From Callipepla californica brunnescens (Eukaryota; Chordata; Aves; Galliformes; Odontophoridae), in the NCBI GenBank assembly GCA_023055505.1, contig JALIRH010000099.1, positions 263,001 through 327,000 on the forward strand: DNA of 64,000 nucleotides, written 5' to 3'. Positions 11,301 to 26,700 of the stretch are shown piece by piece (the stretch's first letter is position 1; every line of letters begins with the position of its first letter). The notes beneath the pieces are model-generated. The model was not told the DNA's origin. It saw only the letters and a program-made list of their open reading frames with translations, and did no database searches. The translations under genes were made by a program, and so were the position numbers.

Positions 11301-14015
11301 ATAAATTTAACCGTAACCGTAACCCTAACCCTAACCCTAACAATAAATTTAACCTTAACCCTAACCCTAACCCTAACCCTAACCCTAACCCTAACCCTAA
11401 CCCTAACCCTACCCTAACCCTAACCCTAACCCTAACCCTAACCCTAACCCTTACCCTAACCCTAGCCTAACCCAAACCCTAACCCTAACCCTACCCTAAC
11501 CCTAACCCTAACCCTAACCCTACCCCTAACCCTACTTTACCCTAACCCTAATCCTAACACTAACTCTAACTTTATTCCTTACCCTAACACTAATCCAATC
11601 CCGAACCCTAACCCTAACCCTAGCCCTAACTCTAACTTTATTCGTAACCCTACCCCTAATCCAAACAATAACCCTTACCCTAATCAAACCCTATCCCTAT
11701 TCCTAACCCTTACCCTAACCGTATCACAATCCCTATCCTAACTCTTACCATAACCCAAACCCTAACCTAACCCTAACCCTAACCCTAACCCTATCCCTAA
11801 CCCTTACCCTAACTCTAACCCTACCCTAACCTTAACTCTACCCTAACCGTATCCCTACCCTAACCCTAACCCTAATCCTAGCCCTTACTCTAACTTTATT
11901 CCTAACCCTACCCCTGATCCAAACACTAACCCTAACCTTAATGTAACCCTAACCCTATTCCTAACCCTTACCCTAACTGTATCCCATTCCCTATCCTAAC
12001 TCTTACCATAACCCTAACCCTGATGCTAATGCTAACCCTAACCCTGAATCTAACCCTTACCCTAACCCTATCCCTTACCCAGAAGCTAACACTTAGCGTT
12101 GTACAATACCTAACCGTACCCTAACCCTATCCCTAAACCTAAAAGGAACCCAAACTCTAACCCTAAATCTGTCCCTGAGCCTAACCTTCAACCTTACCCT
12201 AACCTTAACCCTAACCCTGTTCCATTCTCTAAACATATCTGTAAGCATTACCTTCATCCTAACTCGAACTCTACCCTAACCCTATCCCTTTGACCCCAAC
12301 ACAAAACCCAGATTGAGCCTGACCCTAACCTAGGTAGCATAAAGTGTATGTAGGGTGAATTTGAGTTTTAGGGTCAAAGTTAAATTGTTAGTTTTAGGGT
12401 TAGGGTGAAGGATTGCTTTAGTTCTAGTATTAGGGTGTTTGGGGTTAGGGTTAGGGTAAGGATTTTGGAGTGGATTAGGTTTAGGGTCAGGTTTGGGGGA
12501 GTTTTGGGGTTAGGGTTAGATTTAGGATTAGGGTTAGCAAAAAAGTTGTTTTAGTTTTAGTTTAGGTTAGTGCTAGGATTAGGTTGAGTGTTCTTGTGAA
12601 GTTTAGGTTTAGGGTTAGGTTTCGGTTTAGATTGAGGTTTAGGGTAAGGAGTAGGGTTAATTTGACTTTTAGGGTCAGAGTAGAGTTAAGTCGTGTTAGG
12701 GTTAAGGTTAAGAACAGGATTCAGATTCCAATTAGGTTTTGGGTTCCTACTAGGGATAGGCCTCAAATTAGTGTTAAGGTTAGGGTTAGGGTTAGGTATA
12801 GGGAAAGGGTTAGTGTTAAGGCCAGGGCAAGTGTATGGTTTAGGGTAAAGATTGGATTTAGGGTTAGGTTTAGATGTAGGTTTGGTTTGATCGTTAGGGT
12901 GTGAGAAGGCACCGGCCTTGGATTTCATTTGGAGATTGGGTAAGGTTTAGGAATAGGAATAACATTGGTGTTTAAAAGATGATTAGTGTTAGTATTAGGG
13001 AGAGGGTTACGGTTAGAGTTTAGTTAGGGTTGTTAGTTTTAGAGTGAGGGATAGGGGTATGGTTTGGTCTAGTACTTGGGTTAGGGTTTGGGATAGTCCT
13101 AGCATTAGTGTTAGGGTTAGGGTTCCGTTAGGGTTGTGGTAATCTGATGCTAGGTGTCGGGATTAGGGTTGTGCTTAAATGTGGGTTTGGTTTGAGGGTC
13201 AGAGTTAGGGTTAGGGTAGAGTTAGAATTAGGGTAAGAGTTAGGATTAGGTTTAGGATTAGGATAAAGATTAGGTTAGGATTAGTGTTGGCTTTAGGGTT
13301 GTGTCTGGGAGAAGGGTTAGTGTTAGGGATAGACTTAGGGTAAGAGTAAGTGTTAGGAATAGGCATAGGTTTTGGGAAAGTTTCAGAGTTCGGACTGGAT
13401 TTATGATTAGGGTTAGGGACAAAGATTTTTTGAGATTTGTGATTAGATTTAGGGAGAAAAGTAGGCTGACTTGTGGTGTTAGCAGTAGGTTTAGGTTTAG
13501 GTTTAGGTTTAGGATTCCATTTGTATTTATTGATGGAGGTTGGGTTAGTTGGAGTGTAAAGGTCAGAGTAGGGTTAGGCCTTGGGATAGGGTTAAGGTTT
13601 GGAATAGGATTAGGATTCAAATGATGTTACGGGTTGGTGTTAGGGTTAGGGAAAGGTTAGGATCAGGATTGAGGTCAGGGTTAGGTATAGGAAAAGGGTT
13701 AGTGTTAGGGCTAGGGCAATTGGAAGGGTTAGGCTTAGGCTTAGATATTAGGGTTAGGTTTAGGCGGAGGTTTGGTTCGAGTGTCAGGGTGAGAGAAGGG
13801 GTAGGCCTGGGGTTTGGTTTTGGGTTACATCATACAAATCACCACATACATTAGCTGGGGTGGGAGGTGCAAGGAACAGCCAGCAAAGTGCTGAGTTCAT
13901 TCCAATCAGAGGACCTGAAGATCGGGTAGCTACTATCAAACCGTTTGTGTTGCCAATTCCGATGATATTTATGGGGCCCTGATGTTATGGTTCAGTGGGG
14001 AGTCACTATCAAGTC
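8330..14015. repeat. Array unit 1 (5686 bp, longest)
   Basis: The extra length lies in the CCCTAA part (about 10130-12340). There a block starting AAACCTAAACC and ending TTCCTAACCCTTACC recurs within the unit (near 10338 and 10692). An 18-bp segment present in all other full units is missing near 9088. The protease piece is the longer form. Confidence 0.9.
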
Positions 14016-17000
14016 CAAACCCAATCCAAACCCCAAACCTACTCCTATTCCTAAACCTTATCTTAACCCTAAACCAAACCCAAACCCAAGGCCCTCCCCT
14101 TCTCTCAGCCTAACACTCAAACTAACCTAAACCCGAAACTAACCCTACATTTATCCTAATCTTATCCATATTCTAAGGCCTAACCCTACTCTGACCAGAA
14201 AGCTCATGTTGTCTAAAATCTACCCCTTACCTAAAACCTAAATCGACAAAAAAACCTAACCCGAAACCTCAACCTAACTCTTCTCCTAACTAGAACACCA
14301 GCACTTCACCTTACCCTAACTGGAAACCTAGGACTAAATCCTTACCTTGTCCAGAACCCTATTCCTAACCCAAACCAGAATTCTAACCTCTACCCTAACC
14401 AAAACCCTTCCCCTAAACCTAAACCTAATGCTACCCTCAACCAAACCCTAGCCCTAAATCCTACCCTAAAACCAACACCACGTTTAAGCTCAAACCTCAA
14501 GCCTCAAAGAAAGCATCAGATTACCGCAGATCTCACCTAACACTAACCCCAATCCAATCCCTACTACTAACCCCAAACCCAATCCAAACACCAAAACTAT
14601 TCCTATTCCTAAACCTAACACTAAGCCAGAACCAAACCCAAGGCCTACCCCTTCTCTCAGCCTGACACTCAAACTAACCTAGACCTGAACGCAACGCTAA
14701 ATCAAATACTAAAACTCACCCTTAGCCAAGGCCCTTTTAGGACCCTTCCCTGGTCCTAAAACTAAAGAGAACCCTACCCCTTCCACTAAACCTTCATCTA
14801 CATCCCTAACCCTTACCCTAAACCTAAATCTACACCAAAACCTAACCCTAACCCTAACATGTCTTCTAACTGTAAAACTAACGCTTCACCTAACCCGAAC
14901 TGAAACCCCAGGACTAAACCTTACCTAACACCTAGCTATATTCCTAACCCTATCCTGAAACCTAACGTTAACCCTAACCCTAAAAACAACTTGGAACCAA
15001 ACCCTAACCCTAACCTAACCCTTATCAGAACCCTAAATCTAATCCTAACCGTTACCTCAATTGAACTCCAATTCTTCCTGAAATCTAAATGGGACCTTAA
15101 AACCAACCCCAGATTGAAGCCCAACCCTAAACCTAACACAAAGCATTAGATTACCACAGCTATCACCTAACTCTAACCCCAGCCTTAACGCTAATACTAT
15201 CCCAAACACTATTCCAATTCCTAAACCCAACACAAACCCAAAAACACAAAGCCTACAATTCTCACAACCTAACACTGAAAGGAAACCTAAATCTTACCCT
15301 AACTCTAAAACTAATCCAAAGCATGACCACAATTTAAACTCTAAATCTACCTTCAAACTAAAGCTGACCCTAACACCAACCTCAAGTAAAAGCCCAACCC
15401 TAAGCCTAACACAAAGCATTAGATTACCACAACGCTCACCTAACTTCTAACCCCCACCCTAACACTAATACTAAAGCAATCAGATTCCAAATACTAACCC
15501 AATTCCTATTCTGAAACCCAAAACTATTCCAAAAACAAACCCAAGGCCTAACCTTTCTCTCACCCTAACAATCAAAGAAAACCTATTCCTAAACCTAATC
15601 CTAAATCTAGTCCTAACCCTCACCCTTAATCTAACCCCAACCCCCACCCAGAAGCTAACACTTAGCATTGTACAATACCTAAACGTACCCCTAATCCTTA
15701 TCACTAAACCTAAAAGGAACCTGAAACATAGTGCTAAATCCGAACACTAACCCTGAAGACTAACGCTAACAATGAACCAATTCCTATACATTTTCCTTCC
15801 TCCAAAATGATTCCTAGCACTAACCCTAACCCTACATTAACCCTATCCTAACCCCAACCCTAACCCTAGCCCTAAACTACATTAACCCTAACCCTAACCC
15901 TAACCCTAAACATAGCCCTAACCTAACTCTAACCCTAACCCTAACCCTAAACCTAATGCTAACCCTTACCCTACCCTAACCCTAACCCTACCATACCCTA
16001 ACCCTAACCTACCATAACACTAACCCTAACCCTAACCCTAACCCTAACCCTAACCCTAACCCTAACCCTAACCCTAACCCTAACCCTAACCCTAACCCTA
16101 ACCCTACCCTAACCCTAACCCTAACCCTAACCCTAACCCTAACACTAACCCTAACCCTAACAATAAATTTAACCTTAACCCTAACCCTAACCCTAACCCT
16201 ACCCTAACCCTTACCTAACCCTAACCCTAACCCTAACCCTAACCCTAACCCTAACCCTAACCCTAACCCTAACCCTACCCTAACCCTAACCCTAACCCTA
16301 ACCCTAACCCTAACCCTAACCCTAACCCTACCCTAACCCTATCCCTAACCCTAACCCTAACCCTAACCCTTACCCTAGCCCTAGCCTAACCCAAACCCTA
16401 ACCCTTACCCTGCCCTAACCCTAACCCTAACCCTAACCCTACCCCTAACCCTACTTTACCCTAACCCTAATCCTAACACTAACTCTAACTTTATTCCTTA
16501 CCCTAACACTAATCCAATCCCGAACCCTAACCCTAATCCTAGCCCTAACTCTAACTTTATTCGTAACCCTACCCCTAATCCAAACAATAACCCTTACCCT
16601 AATCAAACCCTATCCCTATTCCTAACCCTTACCCTAACCGTATCACAATCCCTATCCTAACTCTTACCATAACCCAAACCCTAACCTAACCCTAACCCTA
16701 ACCCTAACCCTATCCCTAACCCTTACCCTAACCCTAACCCTACCCTAACCTTAACTCTACCCTAACCGTATCCCTACCCTAACCCTAACCCTAATCCTAG
16801 CCCTTACTCTAACTTTATTCCTAACCCTACCCCTGATCCAAACACTAACCCTAACCTTAATGTAACCCTAACCCTATTCCTAACCCTTACCCTAACTGTA
16901 TCCCATTCCCTATCCTAACTCTTACCATAACCCTAACCCTGATGCTAATGCTAACCCTACCCCTGAATCTAACCCTTACCCTAACCCTATCCCTTACCCA

Positions 17001-18934
17001 GAAGCTAACACTTAGCGTTGTACAATACCTAACCGTACCCTAACCCTATCCCTAAACCTAAAAGGAACCCAAACTCTAACCCTAAATCTGTCCCTGAGCC
17101 TAACCTTCAACCTTACCCTAACCTTAACCCTAACCCTGTTCCATTCTCTAAACATATCTGTAAGCATTACCTTCATCCTAACTCGAACTCTACCCTAACC
17201 CTATCCCTTTGACCCCAACACAAAACCCAGATTGAGCCTGACCCTAACCTAGGTAGCATCAAGTGTATGTAGGGTGAATTTGAGTTTTAGGGTCAAAGTT
17301 AAATTGTTAGTTTTAGGGTTAGGGTGAAGGATTGCTTTAGTTCTAGTATTAGGGTGTTTGGGGTTAGGGTTAGGGTAAGGATTTTGGAGTGGATTAGGTT
17401 TAGGGTCAGGTTTGGGGGAGTTTTGGGGTTAGGGTTAGATTTAGGATTAGGGTTAGCAAAAAAGTTGTTTTAGTTTTAGTTTAGGTTAGTGCTAGGATTA
17501 GGTTGAGTGTTCTTGTGAAGTTTAGGTTTAGGGTTAGGTTTAGGTTTAGATTGAGGTTTAGGGTAAGGAGTAGGGTTCATTTGACTTTTAGGGTCAGAGT
17601 AGAGTTAAGTCGTGTTAGGGTTAAGGTTAAGAACAGGATTCAGATTCCAATTAGGTTTTGGGTTCCTACTAGGGATAGGCCTCAAATTAGTGTTAAGGTT
17701 AGGGTTAGGGTTAGGTATAGGGAAAGGGTTAGTGTTAAGGCCAGGGCAAGTGTATGGTTTAGGGTAAAGATTGGATTTAGGGTTAGGTTTAGATGTAGGT
17801 TTGGTTTGATCGTTAGGGTGTGAGAAGGCACCGGCCTTGGATTTCATTTGGAGATTGGGTAAGGTTTAGGAATAGGAATAACATTGGTGTTTAAAAGATG
17901 ATTAGTGTTAGTATTAGGGAGAGGGTTACGGTTAGAGTTTAGTTAGGGTTGTTAGTTTTAGAGTGAGGGATAGGGGTATGGTTTGGTCTAGTACTTGGGT
18001 TAGGGTTTGGGATAGTCCTAGCATTAGTGTTAGGGTTAGGGTTCCGTTAGGGTTGTGGTAATCTGATGCTAGGTGTCGGGATTAGGGTTGTGCTTAAATG
18101 TGGGTTTGGTTTGAGGGTCAGAGTTAGGGTTAGGGTAGAGTTAGAATTAGGGTAAGAGTTAGGATTAGGTTTAGGATTAGGATAAAGATTAGGTTAGGAT
18201 TAGTGTTGGCTTTAGGGTTGTGTCTGGGAGAAGGGTTAGTGTTAGGGATAGACTTAGGGTAAGAGTAAGTGTTAGGAATAGGCATAGGTTTTGGGAAAGT
18301 TTCAGAGTTTGGACTGGATTTATGATTAGGGTTAGGGACAAAGATTTTTTGAGATTTGTGATTAGATTTAGGGAGAAAAGTAGGCTGACTTGTGGTCTTA
18401 GCAGTAGGTTTAGGTTTAGGTTTAGGTTTAGGATTCCATTTGTATTTATTGATCGAGGTTGGGTTAGTTGGAGTGTAAAGGTCAGAGTAGGGTTAGGCCT
18501 TGGGATAGGGTTAAGGTTTGGAATAGGATTAGGATTCAAATGATGTTACGGGTTGGTGTTAGGGTTAGGGAAAGGTTAGGATCAGGGTTGAGGTCAGGGT
18601 TAGGTATAGGAAAAGGGTTAGTGTTAGGGCTAGGGCAATTGGAAGGGTTAGGCTTAGGCTTAGATATTAGGGTTAGGTTTAGGCGGAGGTTTGGTTCGAG
18701 TGTCAGGGTGAGAGAAGGGGTAGGCCTGGGGTTTGGTTTTGGGTTACATCATACAAATCATCCCATACATTAGCTGGGGTGGGAGGTGCAAGGAACAGCC
18801 AGCAAAGTGCTGAGTTCATTCCAATCAGAGGACCTGAAGATCGGGTAGCTACTATCAAACCGTTTGTGTTGCCAATTCCGATGATATTTATGGGGCCCTG
18901 ATGTTATGGTTCAGTGGGGAGTCACTATCAAGTC
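14016..18934. repeat. Array unit 2 (4919 bp)
   Basis: The CCCTAA part is shorter (about 15830-17250) and holds an uninterrupted hexamer run at about 16019-16106. This is the first unit with C instead of A in GCATCAAGTG just after the switch, a variant shared by units 2-6. The protease piece is the longer form. Confidence 0.9.
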
Positions 18935-21900
18935 CAAACCCAATCCAAACCCCAAACCTACTCCTATTCCTAAACCTTATCTTAACCCTAAACCAAACCC
19001 AAACCCAAGGCCCTCCCCTTCTCTCAGCCTAACACTCAAACTAACCTAAACCCGAAACTAACCCTACATTTATCCTAATCTTATCCATATTCTAAGGCCT
19101 AACCCTACTCTGACCAGAAAGCTCATGTTGTCTAAAATCTACCCCTTACCTAAAACCTAAATCGACAAAAAAACCTAACCCGAAACCTCAACCTAACTCT
19201 TCTCCTAACTAGAACACCAGCACTTCACCTTACCCTAACTGGAAACCTAGGACTAAATCCTTACCTTGTCCAGAACCCTATTCCTAACCCAAACCAGAAT
19301 TCTAACCTCTACCCTAACCAAAACCCTTCCCCTAAACCTAAACCTAATGCTACCCTCAACCAAACCCTAGCCCTAAATCCTACCCTAAAACCAACACCAC
19401 GTTTAAGCTCAAACCTCAAGCCTCAAAGAAAGCATCAGATTACCGCAGATCTCACCTAACACTAACCCCAATCCAATCCCTACTACTAACCCCAAACCCA
19501 ATCCAAACACCAAAACTATTCCTATTCCTAAACCTAACACTAAGCCAGAACCAAACCCAAGGCCTACCCCTTCTCTCAGCCTGACACTCAAACTAACCTA
19601 GACCTGAACGCAACGCTAAATCAAATACTAAAACTCACCCTTAGCCAAGGCCCTTTTAGGACCCTTCCCTGGTCCTAAAACTAAAGAGAACCCTACCCCT
19701 TCCACTAAACCTTCATCTACATCCCTAACCCTTACCCTAAACCTAAATCTACACCAAAACCTAACCCTAACCCTAAGATGTCTTCTAACTGTAAAACTAA
19801 CGCTTCACCTAACTCGAACTGAAACCCCAGGACTAAACCTTACCTAACACCTAGCTATATTCCTAACCCTATCCTGAAACCTAACGTTAACCCTAACCCT
19901 AAAAACAACTTGGAACCAAACCCTAACCCTAACCTAACCCTTATCAGAACCCTAAATCTAATCCTAACCGTTACCTCAATTTAACTCCAATTCTTCCTGA
20001 AATCTAAATGGGACCTTAAAACCAACCCCAGATTGAAGCCCAACCCTAAACCTAACACAAAGCATTAGATTACCACAGCCATCACCTAACTCTAACCCCA
20101 GCCTTAACGCTAATACTATCCCAAACACTATTCCAATTCCTAAACCCAACACAAACCCAAAAACACAAAGCCTACAATTCTCACAGCCTAACACTGAAAG
20201 GAAACCTAAATCTTACCCTAACTCTAAAACTAATCCAAAGCATGACCACAATTTAAACTCTAAATCTACCTTCAAACTAAAGCTGACCCTAACACCAACC
20301 TCAAGTAAAAGCCCAACCCTAAGCCTAACACAAAGCATTAGATTACCACAACGCTCACCTAACTTCTAACCCCCACCCTAACACTAATACTAAAGCAATC
20401 GGATTCCAAATACTAACCCAATTCCTATTCTGAAACCCAAAACTATTCCAAAAACAAACCCAAGGCCTAACCTTTCTCTCACCCTAACAATCAAAGAAAA
20501 CCTATTCCTAAACCTAATCCTAAATCTAGTCCTAACCCTAACCCTCACCCTTAATCTAACCCCAACCCCCACCCAGAAGCTAACACTTAGCATTGTACAA
20601 TACCTAAACGTACCCCTAATCCTTATCACTAAACCTAAAAGGAACCTGAAACATAGTGCTAAATCCGAACCCTAACCCTGAAGACTAACGCTAACAATGA
20701 ACCAATTCCTATACCTTTTCCTTCCTCCAAATTGATTCCTAGCACTAACCCTAACCCTACATTAACCCTATCCTAACCCTAACCCTAACCCTAGCCCTAA
20801 ACTACATTAACCCTAACCCTAACCCTAACCCTAACCCTAACCCTAAACCTAAACCTAAACCTAACCCTAACCCTAACCCTAATTCCTAACCCTTACCTTC
20901 ACTGTATCACAATCCCTATCCTAATTCTTACCCTAACCCTAACCCTTACCTAACCCTAACCCTAACCCTAACCCTAACCCTAACCCTAACTCTAACCTTA
21001 ACCCTAACCCGAATCCTAACCCTAACCCTAACCCTAATCCTAACCCTAACCCTAACCCTAACCCTAATTCCTAACCCTTACCTTTACTGTATCACAATCC
21101 CTATCCTAATTCTTATCCTAACCCTAACCCTTACCCTAACCCTAGCCTAACCCAAACCCTAACCCTAACCCTAACCCTAACCCTAACCCTAACCCTAACC
21201 CTAACCCTAACCCTAACCCTAACCCTAACCCTAACCCTACTTTACCCTAACCCTAATCCTAACACTAACTCTAACTTTATTCCTTACCCTAACACTAATC
21301 CAATCCCGAACCGTAACCCTAATCCTAGCCCTAACTCTAACTTTATTCGTAACCCTACCCCTAATCCAAACAATAACCCTTACCCTAATCAAACCCTATC
21401 CCTATTCCTAACCCTTACCCTAACCGTATCACAATCCCTATCCTAACTCTTACCATAACCCAAACCCTAACCTAACCCTAACCCTAACCCTAACCCTATC
21501 CCTAACCCTTACCCTAACCCTAACCCTAACCCTACCCTAACCTTAACTCTACCCTAACCGTATCCCTACCCTAACCCTAACCCTAATCCTAGCCCTTACT
21601 CTAACTTTATTCCTAACCCTACCCCTGATCCAAACACTAACCCTAACCTTAATGTAACCCTAACCCTATTCCTAACCCTTACCCTAACTGTATCCCATTC
21701 CCTATCCTAACTCTTACCATAACCCTAACCCTGATGCTAATGCTAACCCTAACCCTGAATCTAACCCTTACCCTAACCCTATCCCTTACCCAGAAGCTAA
21801 CACTTAGCGTTGTACAATACCTAACCGTACCCTAACCCTATCCCTAAACCTAAAAGGAACCCAAACTCTAACCCTAAATCTGTCCCTGAGCCTAACCTTC

Positions 21901-23718
21901 AACCTTACCCTAACCTTAACCCTAACCCTGTTCCATTCTCTAAACATATCTGTAAGCATTACCTTCATCCTAACTCGAACTCTACCCTAACCCTATCCCT
22001 TTGACCCCAACACAAAACCCAGATTGAGCCTGACCCTAACCTAGGTAGCATCAAGTGTATGTAGGGTGAATTTGAGTTTTAGGGTCAAAGTTAAATTGTT
22101 AGTTTTAGGGTTAGGGTGAAGGATTGCTTTAGTTCTAGTATTAGGGTGTTTGGGGTTAGGGTTAGGGTAAGGATTTGGGGGTGGATTAGGTTTAGGGTCA
22201 GGTTTGGGGGAGTTTTGGGGTTAGGGTTAGATTTAGGATTAGGGTTAGCAAAAAAGGTGTTTTAATTTTAGTTTAGGTTAGTGCTAGGATTAGGTTGAGT
22301 GTTCTTGTGAAGTTTAGGTTTAGGGTTAGGTTTAGGTTTAGATTGAGGTTTAGGGTAAGGAGTAGGGTTCATTTGACTTTTAGGGTCAGAGTAGAGTTAA
22401 GTCGTGTTAGGGTTAAGGTTAAGAACAGGATTCAGATTCCAATTAGGTTTTGGGTTCCTACTAGGGATAGGCCTCAAATTAGTGTTAAGGTTAGGGTTAG
22501 GGTTAGGTATAGGGAAAGGGTTAGTGTTAAGGCCAGGGCAAGTGTATGGTTTAGGGTAAAGATTGGATTTAGGGTTAGGTTTAGATGTAGGTTTGGTTTG
22601 ATCGTTAGGGTGTGAGAAGGCACCGGCCTTGGATTTCATTTGGAGATTGGGTAAGGTTTAGGAATAGGAATAACATTGGTGTTTAAAAGATGATTAGTGT
22701 TAGTATTAGGGATAGGGTTACGGTTAGAGTTTAGTTAGGGTTGTTAGTTTTAGAGTGAGGGATAGGGGTATGGTTTGGTCTAGTACTTGGGTTAGGGTTT
22801 GGGATAGTCATAGCATTAGTGTTAGGGTTAGGGTTCCGTTAGGGTTGTGGTAATCTGATGCTAGGTGTCGGGATTAGGGTTGTGCTTAAATGTGGGTTTG
22901 GTTTGAGGGTCAGAGTTAGGGTTAGGGTAGAGTTAGAATTAGGGTAAGAGTTAGGATTAGGTTTAGGATTAGGATAAAGATTAGGTTAGGATTAGTGTTG
23001 GCTTTAGGGTTGTGTCTGGGAGAAGGGTTAGTGTTAGGGATAGACTTAGGGTAAGAGTAAGTGTTAGGAATAGGCATAGGTTTTGGGAAAGTTTCAGAGT
23101 TTGGACTGGATTTATGATTAGGGATAGGGACAAAGATTTTTTGAGATTTATGATTAGATTTAGGGAGAAAAGTAGGCTGACTTGTGGTGTTAGCAGTAGG
23201 TTTAGGTTTAGGTTTAGGTTTAGGATTCCATTTGTATTTATTGATCGAGGTTGGGTTAGTTTGAGTGTAAAGGTCAGAGTAGGGTTAGGCCTTGGGATAG
23301 GGTTAAGGTTTGGAATAGGATTAGGATTCAAATGATGTTACGGGTTGGTGTTAGGGTTAGGGAAAGGTTAGGATCAGGGTTGAGGTCAGGGTTAGGTATA
23401 GGAAAAGGGTTAGTGTTAGGGCTAGGGCAATTGGAAGGGTTAGGCTTAGGCTTAGATATTAGGGTTAGGTTTAGGCGGAGGTTTGGTTGGAGTGTCAGGG
23501 TGAGAGAAGGGGTAGGCCTGGGGTTTGGTTTTGGGTTACATCATACAAATCATCACATACATTAGGTGGGGTGGGAGGTGCAAGGAACAGCCAGCAAAGT
23601 GCTGAGTTCATTCCAATCAGAGGACCTGAAGATCGGGTAGCAACCGTTTGTGTTGCCAATTCCGATGATATTTATGGGGCCCTGATGTTATGGTTCAGTG
23701 GGGAGTCACTATCAAGTC
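18935..23718. repeat. Array unit 3 (4784 bp)
   Basis: This is the first unit whose protease piece carries the 8-bp deletion (GCAACCG instead of GCTACTATCAAACCG, near 23640). Its G-rich half starts with the GGATTTGGGGGTGG form rather than GGATTTTGGAGTGG. An uninterrupted CCCTAA run lies at about 21150-21238. Confidence 0.9.
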
Positions 23719-26700
23719 CAAACCCAATCCAAACCCCAAACCTACTCCTATTCCTAAACCTTATCTTAACCCTAAACCAAACCCAAACCCAAGGCCCTCC
23801 CCTTCTCTCAGCCTAACACTCAAACTAACCTAAACCCGAAACTAACCCTACATTTATCCTAATCTTATCCATATTCTAAGGCCTAACCCTACTCTGACCA
23901 GAAAGCTCATGTTGTCTAAAATCTACCCCTTACCTAAAACCTAAATCGACAAAAAAACCTAACCCGAAACCTCAACCTAACTCTTCTCCTAACTAGAACA
24001 CCAGCACTTCACCTTACCCTAACTGGAAACCTAGGACTAAATCCTTACCTTGTCCAGAACCCTATTCCTAACCCAAACCAGAATTCTAACCTCTACCCTA
24101 ACCAAAACCCTTCCCCTAAACCTAAACCTAATGCTACCCTCAACCAAACCCTAGCCCTAAATCCTACCCTAAAACCAACACCACGTTTAAGCTCAAACCT
24201 CAAGCCTCAAAGAAAGCATCAGATTACCGCAGATCTCACCTAACACTAACCCCAATCCAATCCCTACTACTAACCCCAAACCCAATCCAAACACCAAAAC
24301 TATTCCTATTCCTAAACCTAACACTAAGCCAGAACCAAACCCAAGGCCTACCCCTTCTCTCAGCCTGACACTCAAACTAACCTAGATCTGAACGCAACGC
24401 TAAATCAAATACTAAAACTCACCCTTAGCCAAGGCCCTTTTAGGACCCTTCCCTGGTCCTAAAACTAAAGAGAACCCTACCCCTTCCACTAAACCTTCAT
24501 CTACATCCCTAACCCTTACCCTAAACCTAAATCTACACCAAAACCTAACCCTAACCCTAAGATGTCTTCTAACTGTAAAACTAACGCTTCACCTAACTCG
24601 AACTGAAACCCCAGGACTAAACCTTACCTAACACCTAGCTATATTCCTAACCCTATCCTGAAACCTAACGTTAACCCTAACCCTAAAAACAACTTGGAAC
24701 CAAACCCTAACCCTAACCTAACCCTTATCAGAACCCTAAATCTAATCCTAACCGTTACCTCAATTTAACTCCAATTCTTCCTGAAATCTAAATGGGACCT
24801 TCAAACCAACCCCAGATTGAAGCCCAACCCTAAACCTAACACAAAGCATTAGATTACCACAGCCATCACCTAACTCTAACCCCAGCCTTAACGCTAATAC
24901 TATCCCAAACACTATTCCAATTCCTAAACCCAACACAAACCCAAAAACACAAAGCCTACAATTCTCACAGCCTAACACTGAAAGGAAACCTAAATCTTAC
25001 CCTAACTCTAAAACTAATCCAAAGCATGACCACAATTTAAACTCTAAATCTACCTTCAAACTAAAGCTGACCCTAACACCAACCTCAAGTAAAAGCCCAA
25101 CCCTAAGCCTAACACAAAGCATTAGATTACCACAACGCTCACCTAACTTCTAACCCCCACCCTAACACTAATACTAAAGCAATCGGATTCCAAATACTAA
25201 CCCAATTCCTATTCTGAAACCCAAAACTATTCCAAAAACAAACCCAAGGCCTAACCTTTCTCTCACCCTAACAATCAAAGAAAACCTATTCCTAAACCTA
25301 ATCCTAAATCTAGTCCTAACCCTAACCCTCACCCTTAATCTAACCCCAACCCCCACCCAGAAGCTAACACTTAGCATTGTACAATACCTAAACGTACCCC
25401 TAATCCTTATCACTAAACCTAAAAGGAACCTGAAACATAGTGCTAAATCCGAACCCTAACCCTGAAGACTAACGCTAACAATGAACCAATTCCTATACCT
25501 TTTCCTTCCTCCAAATTGATTCCTAGCACTAACCCTAACCCTACATTAACCCTATCCTAACCCTAACCCTAACCCTAGCCCTAAACTACATTAACCCTAA
25601 CCCTAACCCTAACCCTAACCCTAACCCTAAACCTAAACCTAAACCTAACCCTAACCCTAACCCTAATTCCTAACCCTTACCTTCACTGTATCACAATCCC
25701 TATCCTAATTCTTACCCTAACCCTAACCCTTACCTAACCCTAACCCTAACCCTAACCCTAACCCTAACCCTAACTCTAACCTTAACCCTAACCCGAATCC
25801 TAACCCTAACCCTAACCCTAATCCTAACCCTAACCCTAACCCTAACCCTAATTCCTAACCCTTACCTTTACTGTATCACAATCCCTATCCTAATTCTTAT
25901 CCTAACCCTAACCCTTACCCTAACCCTAGCCTAACCCAAACCCTAACCCTAACCCTAACCCTAACCCTAACCCTAACCCTAACCCTAACCCTAACCCTAA
26001 CCCTAACCCTAACCCTAACCCTAACCCTACTTTACCCTAACCCTAATCCTAACACTAACTCTAACTTTATTCCTTACCCTAACACTAATCCAATCCCGAA
26101 CCGTAACCCTAATCCTAGCCCTAACTCTAACTTTATTCGTAACCCTACCCCTAATCCAAACAATAACCCTTACCCTAATCAAACCCTATCCCTATTCCTA
26201 ACCCTTACCCTAACCGTATCACAATCCCTATCCTAACTCTTACCATAACCCAAACCCTAACCTAACCCTAACCCTAACCCTAACCCTATCCCTAACCCTT
26301 ACCCTAACCCTAACCCTAACCCTACCCTAACCTTAACTCTACCCTAACCGTATCCCTACCCTAACCCTAACCCTAATCCTAGCCCTTACTCTAACTTTAT
26401 TCCTAACCCTACCCCTGATCCAAACACTAACCCTAACCTTAATGTAACCCTAACCCTATTCCTAACCCTTACCCTAACTGTATCCCATTCCCTATCCTAA
26501 CTCTTACCATAACCCTAACCCTGATGCTAATGCTAACCCTAACCCTGAATCTAACCCTTACCCTAACCCTATCCCTTACCCAGAAGCTAACACTTAGCGT
26601 TGTACAATACCTAACCGTACCCTAACCCTATCCCTAAACCTAAAAGGAACCCAAACTCTAACCCTAAATCTGTCCCTGAGCCTAACCTTCAACCTTACCC

